Below, piece after piece: positions 1 to 4,777 of a DNA stretch of 5,965 bases. The stretch is taken from contig JBEKZI010000108.1 of NCBI GenBank assembly GCA_049510055.1, positions 1 through 5,965 of the forward strand, written 5' to 3'. Numbering within the stretch: position 1 is the stretch's first letter; each line of letters starts with the position of its first letter. This DNA is from JALHTV01 sp049510055. Its GTDB lineage: Bacteria; Planctomycetota; Phycisphaerae; SM23-33. The translations under genes were made by a program, and so were the position numbers. The notes under the pieces are model-generated. The model was not told where the DNA came from. It ran no database searches and was given only the letters and a program-made list of their open reading frames with translations.

Positions 1-637
1 CGGCACGCTCCCGCTGAAGCAGGACGACTGGAAGGTGGACATCGTGGCCGCCGGAAGCCAGAAGGCGTTCATGCTGCCGCCGGGCCTGGCGTTCGTTTCG
101 GCCAGCCCCAAGGCCTGGGCCAACATCGAGAAGATTTCCGCCCCGGTGTTCTACCTGAACCTCAAGGCCTACAAGAAGTCCCTGGCCGCCAACGACGTGC
201 CTTACACGCCGGCGGTGAGTCTCATCCGCGGGCTCCAGGTGGCGCTGGCCATGATTCACGCCATCGGCATCGAGAAGGTCTGGGCGCGTTCGGCCCTGCT
301 GGCCAAGGCCACCCGCGAGGCGGCCAAGGCGCTGGGGCTGACGGTGTTCTCCAAGCAGCCGGCCGACTCGGTGACGGGCATCCTGTATCCCCCCGGCGTG
401 GTGGACAAGACCTTCCGCGGCAAGATTCTCCGCGACAAGTACGGCTGCTCGGTGGCCGGCGGACAGGATCACCTGGAAGGCAAGATGTTCCGCGTGTCGC
501 ACATGGGATACATCGATCCGTTGGACACGATCGGCCTGATCGCCGCGATTGAATACGCCTTGACGGAGTGCGGCGTGAAGGTGGAAATCGGCAAGGGCGT
601 AGCCACGGCCGCCAAAGTCCTGAAGGACTGGAATTAA
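1..637 (+). CDS. Class V aminotransferase, alanine/serine-glyoxylate (AGXT) type; 5' part cut by window edge
   Basis: This is the C-terminal part of a pyridoxal-phosphate aminotransferase. The reading frame is open from base 2, so the true start lies upstream, and GTG at 35 is internal. Seen: the motif GSQKAFMLPPGL, in which the Lys codon at 62-64 is the expected PLP Schiff-base lysine; then FYLNLKAYKKSL and YTPAVSLI, and near the end KYGCSVAGGQ and FRVSHMGYID. These are hallmarks of the alanine-glyoxylate / serine-pyruvate aminotransferase subgroup rather than of classic SerC. About 211 residues are visible, against a usual family length of about 380. It ends with TAA 13 nt before serA, so the two are very likely cotranscribed. 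Inference: it may transaminate 3-phosphohydroxypyruvate, giving step two of serine synthesis, or it may interconvert serine/alanine with glyoxylate/pyruvate. The family call is firm; the substrate is not settled. Confidence 0.9.
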   Translation, partial: GTLPLKQDDWKVDIVAAGSQKAFMLPPGLAFVSASPKAWANIEKISAPVFYLNLKAYKKSLAANDVPYTPAVSLIRGLQVALAMIHAIGIEKVWARSALLAKATREAAKALGLTVFSKQPADSVTGILYPPGVVDKTFRGKILRDKYGCSVAGGQDHLEGKMFRVSHMGYIDPLDTIGLIAAIEYALTECGVKVEIGKGVATAAKVLKDWN

Positions 638-643
638 AGGAAG
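636..643 (+). promoter_or_regulatory. Ribosome binding site of serA
   Basis: AAAGGAAG overlaps the stop codon of the aminotransferase gene. Its AAGGA core sits 9 nt before the ATG at 651. It fixes the serA start and suggests translation coupled to the upstream gene. Confidence 0.75.
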
Positions 644-650
644 CCGACCC

Positions 651-2267
651 ATGATAAAAGTTCTCATCGCAGACAAACTCAGCAGCGTCGGCCTGGACTG
701 GCTGAAGAAGCAAAAGGACGTCGAACTGGACGTCAAGCCCGGCCTGCCGCCGGCGGAGCTGGCCAAGATCGTCGGCGCCTACGACGGCATGATTATCCGT
801 TCGGGCGTGAAGGTGACGGCGGAGGTGCTGGCCAATCCCGGCAAGCTCCAATGCGTCGCCCGCGCGGGCGTGGGCGTGGACAACGTGGACGTGCCCGTGG
901 CCACCGCCAAGGGCGTGATCGTGATGAACACGCCCGGCGGCAACACGCTGAGCACGGCCGAGCTGGCGCTGGCGCTGATGCTGGCGCTGTCGCGGAAAAT
1001 CGCCCCCGCCAACGCCTCGCTGAAGGGCGGACAGTGGGACCGCAAGAGTTTTGAAGGCACGCAACTGGCGGGCAAGACGCTGGGCATCGTCGGCCTGGGA
1101 CGCATCGGCAAGGCCGTCGCCCATCGTGCCGCGGCCATGGAGATGCGCGTGCTGGGGTACGATCCGTTCTTCGCCGGCGGCGGCGACGACGTGGAGATCG
1201 TCAAGGACCTCAACGATCTGTGCAAGCGCGCGGACTATATCACCGTCCACACGCCCAAAACGCCCGAGACCGCCGGCATGATCGGCGCGGCGCAGTTCGC
1301 CGTGATGAAGCCCACCTGCCGGCTGGTTAACGCCGCCCGCGGCGGCATCATCAATCCCGAGGCCCTGCTGGAGGCGCTGAAGGCCGGCAAGGTGGCCGGG
1401 GCGGCCCTGGACGTCTACACGGCTGAACCGCCCACCAGCGAGGCCGAAAAGGCCCTCATCCAGCAACCCAACGTCCTGGCCGTGCCGCACCTGGGCGCCT
1501 CCACCGAGGAGGCCCAGGAGCAGGTCGCCCTGGAGGCGGCCGAGCAACTCGTCGAGGCCCTGCGAGGCGGAGAAGTCCGCAACGCCGTCAACGCGCCCGG
1601 CTTCGACAAGGCCATGCCGCCCATGCTGCGGCCCTTCGCCGAGCTCGCCAAGCGGATGGGGGCGATCCTGGCCAGCATCACTGCCGGCGGGATCACCAAG
1701 GTGGAAACGGTCTATCGCGGGGCGATCGGCGACATGAACGTCACGCCGATCACCGCCCACCTGCTGGTGGGGTTGCTCCAGCCGGTCATGGAACAGCCGG
1801 TCAACGTGATCAACGCGCCGGTCCTGGCCAAACAGCGCGGGGTGGAGATGGAGCAGATCACCTCGGCCAAGGTCCGCGAGTTCTCCAACCTGATGGAAGT
1901 CACGGTCCACACCGACCAGCAGAAACGATCGGCCGTGGGCACGATCATCGGCAACCGCTTCCCGCGGGTCATCGCCATCGACGGCTACCGCATGGAGCTT
2001 CAGCCCGAAGGGCACGTGGTGGTCATCTTCAACGTGGACCGGCCCGGCGTGGTCGGAAAGTACGGGACGATCTTCGGCGACAACCAGATCAACATCGCCG
2101 ACATGACCTTCTCGCGGAAGAAGAAGTCCGGCCTGGCGGTGGTGGGCATCAACCTCGACCAGGCGCCGCCCAAGGCCGTGATGGACCAGATCGGCAAGCT
2201 GGACATGGTCAAGGCGGCCTACTACATCCACCTGCCGGAACTGCCTCCCGAAGACCGCGAGGAATAA
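651..2267 (+). CDS. serA: D-3-phosphoglycerate dehydrogenase, long form with ASB and ACT domains
   Basis: This enzyme oxidises 3-phospho-D-glycerate to 3-phosphohydroxypyruvate with NAD, the first step of serine synthesis, in the cytoplasm. It has 538 residues, typical of the long (mycobacterial-type) form. Seen in order: N-terminal substrate domain with RSGVKV (50-55) and RAGVGVDNVD (71-80); NAD-binding Rossmann motif GLGRIG (148-153) with an acidic residue, D171 in YDPFF, as expected for NAD preference; catalytic Arg230 (NAARGG), Glu259 (YTAEPP) and His280 (PHLGAS); an intervening (ASB) domain at about 315-445; and a C-terminal ACT domain from about 455 with DRPGVVG and NIADMTFSR. Known for the family: the ACT and ASB domains mediate allosteric control, commonly inhibition by serine, so feedback regulation is likely but inferred. 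The ATG at 651 has a good ribosome site. It forms an operon with the aminotransferase upstream and ends before a hairpin terminator. No key residue is missing. Confidence 0.97.
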   Translation: MIKVLIADKLSSVGLDWLKKQKDVELDVKPGLPPAELAKIVGAYDGMIIRSGVKVTAEVLANPGKLQCVARAGVGVDNVDVPVATAKGVIVMNTPGGNTLSTAELALALMLALSRKIAPANASLKGGQWDRKSFEGTQLAGKTLGIVGLGRIGKAVAHRAAAMEMRVLGYDPFFAGGGDDVEIVKDLNDLCKRADYITVHTPKTPETAGMIGAAQFAVMKPTCRLVNAARGGIINPEALLEALKAGKVAGAALDVYTAEPPTSEAEKALIQQPNVLAVPHLGASTEEAQEQVALEAAEQLVEALRGGEVRNAVNAPGFDKAMPPMLRPFAELAKRMGAILASITAGGITKVETVYRGAIGDMNVTPITAHLLVGLLQPVMEQPVNVINAPVLAKQRGVEMEQITSAKVREFSNLMEVTVHTDQQKRSAVGTIIGNRFPRVIAIDGYRMELQPEGHVVVIFNVDRPGVVGKYGTIFGDNQINIADMTFSRKKKSGLAVVGINLDQAPPKAVMDQIGKLDMVKAAYYIHLPELPPEDREE

Positions 2268-2277
2268 CCGGCCGGTT
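2266..2277. repeat. 12-bp perfect palindrome overlapping the serA stop codon
   Basis: AACCGGCCGGTT begins in the last two bases of the serA TAA codon and is followed by TTA. It could form only a short 4-bp stem around GGCC, or be a chance CCGG-rich palindrome. I assign no function; at best it is an auxiliary part of the termination region just downstream. Confidence 0.3.
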
Positions 2278-2294
2278 TTAGTCACGCGTTTTCC

Positions 2295-2340
2295 CGCGCG
2301 GCGGGGCGTGTCTGCCAACAGGCCCCGCCGCGCGTCTTTA
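2295..2340 (+). terminator. Probable rho-independent terminator of the aminotransferase-serA operon
   Basis: A 13-bp perfect inverted repeat, CGCGCGGCGGGGC (2295-2307) and GCCCCGCCGCGCG (2322-2334), encloses a 14-nt loop. It is followed by TCTTTATTA, a weak but T-rich tail on the + strand. It lies 28 nt after the serA stop, before the next + strand gene. On the opposite strand the stem is followed by A residues, so it should work only in the + direction. The stem is very stable; the tail is poorer than a classic U-run. Confidence 0.75.
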
Positions 2341-2368
2341 TTAAGGGCCGGCGTCCGCGTCGGAGCTT

Positions 2369-2785
2369 GTGAGGGCCGCACCGGCCTATTATGCTACGGG
2401 CGTGCTGGGGCAGGTGGACATCCGTACACTCGGCGTCAACACGTACGTCATCATCGGGGCGGTGGTGATCCTGGCCATCCTGTTCCTGATGGCCGTGACG
2501 GCTTGGACGCTGCTGAAGGTTGCCCTCTGGCAGGCTGAAGTTCGCCGGGCGCAGCGGCAAGCTGACAAAGAGCGGCTGGCCGACGACGGACAACCCTACC
2601 CCCCGGCGGGCCGGGGCTTGTGCGACGTGTGCGGCAAAGCGGCCAACAAGGTTTATCATCTTTCTTCCGGCCGGCGAATGTGCGACGATTGTTACCAGCG
2701 GATAGACCAGCCGGTTGAGGAGCGGGTCGGCCGCCCGCGCCCGACCGACGAACGTGCCGCTCCCGCGGACAAGGCCCAAAAGTAA
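2369..2785 (+). CDS. Small membrane-anchored protein with a four-cysteine zinc-ribbon-like motif
   Basis: I do not recognise this family. With the GTG start at 2369 it has 138 residues. Seen: one strongly hydrophobic segment at about 26-49 (YVIIGAVVILAILFLMAV followed by TAW); a charged, probably helical stretch at 55-70 rich in Arg, Gln and Lys; then C-x2-C-x16-C-x2-C (Cys85, 88, 105, 108) as LCDVCGK...MCDDCYQR, a pattern that usually binds zinc; and a polar, Arg/Pro-rich tail. Positive charge right after the membrane segment suggests the N-terminus outside and the zinc module in the cytoplasm (inference). The start is uncertain: in-frame GTG codons at 2369, 2402 and 2414 all have weak ribosome sites, and the membrane segment survives in every version. 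The stop lies 13 nt before the pilT-like gene, so cotranscription is likely. A role with that ATPase is possible but unproven. Confidence 0.75.
   Translation: MRAAPAYYATGVLGQVDIRTLGVNTYVIIGAVVILAILFLMAVTAWTLLKVALWQAEVRRAQRQADKERLADDGQPYPPAGRGLCDVCGKAANKVYHLSSGRRMCDDCYQRIDQPVEERVGRPRPTDERAAPADKAQK
2387..2392 (+). promoter_or_regulatory. Possible -10 element (TATTAT)
   Basis: TATTAT stands out in an otherwise GC-rich stretch after the serA terminator and before the small membrane gene. A matching -35 is poor: TTGTGA at 2367-2372 would leave only a 14-bp spacer. If it is a real promoter, transcription would begin near 2398, which would favour a GTG start at 2402 or 2414 over 2369 for the following gene. 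This is a weak call. Confidence 0.25.
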
Positions 2786-2787
2786 GC

Positions 2788-2792
2788 GAGGA
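2788..2792 (+). promoter_or_regulatory. Ribosome binding site of the pilT-like gene
   Basis: GAGGA lies 6 nt before ATG 2799, immediately after the stop of the upstream small gene. It decides the start: the frame is open back to 2715, but the extra 28 codons would overlap the upstream gene and give an Arg/Pro-rich stretch unlike PilT N-termini. Confidence 0.75.
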
Positions 2793-2798
2793 CGAACG

Positions 2799-3971
2799 AT
2801 GACGGATTCCCAGGAACAATCGCTCGGTGCCAAGGTTTACAAGCAAAGCGAAGGTCGCCTTCTTAGCCTCCAGGACCTGCTGGAATACTTCCATCGTCGC
2901 GGGTCGATGCGGGTGTCCGACCTGCACCTTCAGGTGGGATGTCCGCCGGTCTATCGCGTGGATGGGAGCCTCCAGCGGCTCAAGGGCGATCCGCTGGACC
3001 GTCCCGCCCTGGACGCGTTCCTCGGCACGCTGCTGACCGAGGCCGAGACCGCCGCCTACCGGCAGAACGGTTCGGTGGACCTTTCCCTCATCACCGAGGT
3101 GATGAGGTACCGCATCAATTGCTTCCACGACAGCGAAGGCCCGGCCATCGCCATCCGCGCGTTGGATCCCACCGTTCCGGCGGTGGAGAAGATCGGCTTT
3201 GCCAATGAGGTATGGCGCGACATCATCAAGCGAAAGCAGGGGCTGGTGCTGCTGACCGGCATCACCGGGGCGGGCAAGAGCACCACCATCGCCTCGATGA
3301 TCGACCGCATCGCCCAGACCACACCCTGCCGCATCATCACGTTGGAGGACCCCATCGAGTACCGCCTGCGCAGCCAGATGGCCGTCATCTCGCAGCGCGA
3401 GGTCGGCCGCGACGTGCCCAGCTTCGAGCGGGGGCTGCGCGATTGCCTGCGGGAAGACCCCGACGTGATTTTCGTGGGCGAGATGCGCGACCGCGAGTCG
3501 GCCTCCTGGACGCTCACCGCCGCCGAGACGGGGCACCTGGTGTTCTCCACGCTGCACACGCGCGACGTCCGCGGCACGATCACGCGCGTGCTGGACATGT
3601 TCCCCTCCGGCCAGCAGGATGAAGTAGCCAGCCAGCTTTCCCTGGGCCTGGCCTACGTCATCTGCCAGAGGCTCATTCCTCGCCGCGACGGCAAAGGCCG
3701 CCTGGTGGCCATGGAGATCCTCAACAACGTCTACGGCGTCTCCAACCTCATCCGCACGCGCAAGCTCGAGCAGCTCTACACGCTGCTCCAGACGCGCACC
3801 AAGGACATACCCGAGGAACGCATGGTCACCATGGAGCGGTCGCTGGCCATCCTGGTCCGCGACGGCAAGATCGACGCCCTCGAGGCCGAAAAATGGGCCG
3901 GCAACGCCTCGGCCTTCCTCGACGAAATGCAGCACGTCGGCAGCGAGCCGCCGCAGTTGCAGCAGCCATAA
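2799..3971 (+). CDS. pilT: PilT-family type IV pilus retraction ATPase
   Basis: This is a predicted cytoplasmic hexameric ATPase that powers pilus retraction (twitching, DNA uptake) in type IV pilus systems. It has 390 residues, slightly longer than typical PilT (about 345-370). Seen: N-terminal PAS-like domain with SDLHLQVGCPPVYRVDG (40-56); Walker A GITGAGKS (154-161, Lys160); Asp box ITLEDPIEYR (180-189); Walker B DVIFVGEMRD (222-231) with Glu228; His box TGHLVFSTLHT (244-254); and the PilT-type C-terminal motif VSNLIRTRK (314-322), followed by a helical end including MVTMERSLAILVRDGKI. PilB/GspE loading ATPases carry an extra N-terminal domain and a Cys-rich metal loop that are absent here. 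Odd: the family FRQR-type segment reads FHDSEG (109-114). PilU cannot be strictly excluded, and no pilin or assembly gene is in the window. The start is ATG 2799 with GAGGA upstream. It is probably cotranscribed with the zinc-ribbon membrane gene. Confidence 0.92.
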   Translation: MTDSQEQSLGAKVYKQSEGRLLSLQDLLEYFHRRGSMRVSDLHLQVGCPPVYRVDGSLQRLKGDPLDRPALDAFLGTLLTEAETAAYRQNGSVDLSLITEVMRYRINCFHDSEGPAIAIRALDPTVPAVEKIGFANEVWRDIIKRKQGLVLLTGITGAGKSTTIASMIDRIAQTTPCRIITLEDPIEYRLRSQMAVISQREVGRDVPSFERGLRDCLREDPDVIFVGEMRDRESASWTLTAAETGHLVFSTLHTRDVRGTITRVLDMFPSGQQDEVASQLSLGLAYVICQRLIPRRDGKGRLVAMEILNNVYGVSNLIRTRKLEQLYTLLQTRTKDIPEERMVTMERSLAILVRDGKIDALEAEKWAGNASAFLDEMQHVGSEPPQLQQP

Positions 3972-3975
3972 AAGT

Positions 3976-4055
3976 GTAGGGCGTGCAGGTTCTCCGCGAA
4001 GCGGAGGTTCTGCACGTGGGATAAATTTCCGCGTGCAACGAGTTGCACGCCCTAC
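3976..4055. repeat. REP/BIME-like element: two inverted GTAGGG-headed hairpins
   Basis: The 80-bp element has 12-bp perfect terminal inverted repeats, GTAGGGCGTGCA (3976-3987) and TGCACGCCCTAC (4044-4055). Inside are two hairpins. The first (3982-4016) has an outer CGTGCA/TGCACG stem, a 4x4 internal loop containing the GGTTCT direct repeat (3988-3993, 4006-4011), and an inner CTCCGC-GAA-GCGGAG stem. The second (4031-4050) has an 8-bp GCGTGCAA/TTGCACGC stem with a 4-nt loop. Read outward-in, each hairpin is preceded by GTAG on its own strand. Known: bacterial REP sequences are palindromes with a GTAG/GGAG head, mobilised by HUH-type TnpA_REP (RAYT) transposases, and paired inverted REPs form BIMEs. 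It fills almost the whole 87-bp gap between two convergent genes, the usual REP location, and could also terminate transcription from both sides. The structure is certain; membership of a genomic repeat family is inferred. Confidence 0.7.
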
Positions 4056-4058
4056 CTG

Positions 4059-4745
4059 CTATGACACGGCCGCTCCCTCGGCGGCCAGAAGATCGCAGAA
4101 GTTGAAGCGGTTGTCGCGCAGGACGATCCGGCCGGGGGTAACGGCGATGGGGCGGGAGAAGATGGGGCCGTCGTACACGAAGCTGTGAAACTCACCATTC
4201 TCGCCGCAGGGGTCCACCGTCGCTGGCAGCTCTTCTAGAAGGCGCTGGTCGTACGGACGGCCGGCGAATCGGCCGTCCAGGACCTGGGTGTCCACGCAGG
4301 TGAGGATGGCCCTGAAACCGGCGGCAATGAACCGCCGCGCCAGCTTGGATGTGTCTTGCTTCCAAAGCGGGAAGTGGGCGCCCATGCCGACCTGGGCCAG
4401 TTTCTCCTGGCGGTACTTGTGCAGATCGGCCAGGAAGATGTCGCCGAAGACCACGCCCGAGGCGCCCTGAGCCGCCAGTTCCGCCAAGGCCGCGGCCATG
4501 CGCTGCTCGTACAGCTCGTTGGAACTGCCGGCCGGAATGCCCACCTCGCGCAGCGGCAGACCCAGCGAGGCCGCCTGGCAGCGCAGCAGTTCCCGCCGCA
4601 CGCCGTGCATGCTGACCCGGCCGAAGTCATCGGTCACGGTCGTCAGCAGGGCCACGACCTCCAGGCGCCCGGCGCGGCGAACTTCGTGCAGCGCCATCGC
4701 GCTATCTTTGCCGCCGCTCCAAGAGAGGATGACTTTCTGTGACAC
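4059..4745 (-). CDS. Dph6-related PP-loop ATP pyrophosphatase (ATP_bind_4 / DUF71 family)
   Basis: This 228-residue protein is related to diphthine-ammonia ligase. Seen: the PP-loop SGGKDS (10-15) that binds ATP pyrophosphate; MHGVR (46-50); FGDIFLADLHKYRQ (100-113); FPLWKQD (125-131); and the family signature DPCGENGEFHSF (178-189). Known: eukaryotic and archaeal Dph6 amidates diphthine on elongation factor 2 using ATP and ammonia. Bacteria lack diphthamide, so the bacterial members act on another, mostly unidentified substrate. The length matches the single-domain form, without the C-terminal endoribonuclease-like domains of yeast Dph6. The start is GTG at 4745-4743, preceded by AGAGG at 4754-4750 with a short 4-nt spacer; no in-frame ATG exists before Met17, which would remove the PP-loop. 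It lies 32 nt after ilvD on the same strand and is probably cotranscribed. The fold and ATP-PPase class are firm; the substrate is unknown. Confidence 0.9.
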   Translation of the reverse strand: MSQKVILSWSGGKDSAMALHEVRRAGRLEVVALLTTVTDDFGRVSMHGVRRELLRCQAASLGLPLREVGIPAGSSNELYEQRMAAALAELAAQGASGVVFGDIFLADLHKYRQEKLAQVGMGAHFPLWKQDTSKLARRFIAAGFRAILTCVDTQVLDGRFAGRPYDQRLLEELPATVDPCGENGEFHSFVYDGPIFSRPIAVTPGRIVLRDNRFNFCDLLAAEGAAVS

Positions 4746-4777
4746 GGAACCTCTTTGGTTTTTTGACGTTTCCCGCT

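Noticed and set aside
961..990. CTGGCG-rich short repeat in serA
   Set aside because: It encodes the Leu/Ala helix (ELALALMLALS) that is conserved in SerA proteins; codon bias makes it look like a DNA repeat.
222..2381. 719-residue open frame on the minus strand antisense to the aminotransferase, serA and the small gene
   Set aside because: It lies opposite serA, which has complete catalytic motifs. Its translation is a His/Arg/Gly/Asp-rich low-complexity sequence typical of antisense frames in GC-rich DNA.
2715..2798. 28-codon N-terminal extension of pilT
   Set aside because: It overlaps the upstream gene and gives an Arg-rich sequence. ATG 2799 has GAGGA at a suitable distance.
2451..3935. 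494-residue open frame on the minus strand antisense to pilT
   Set aside because: The opposite strand holds all PilT motifs, and the antisense product has no recognisable domain and a biased composition.
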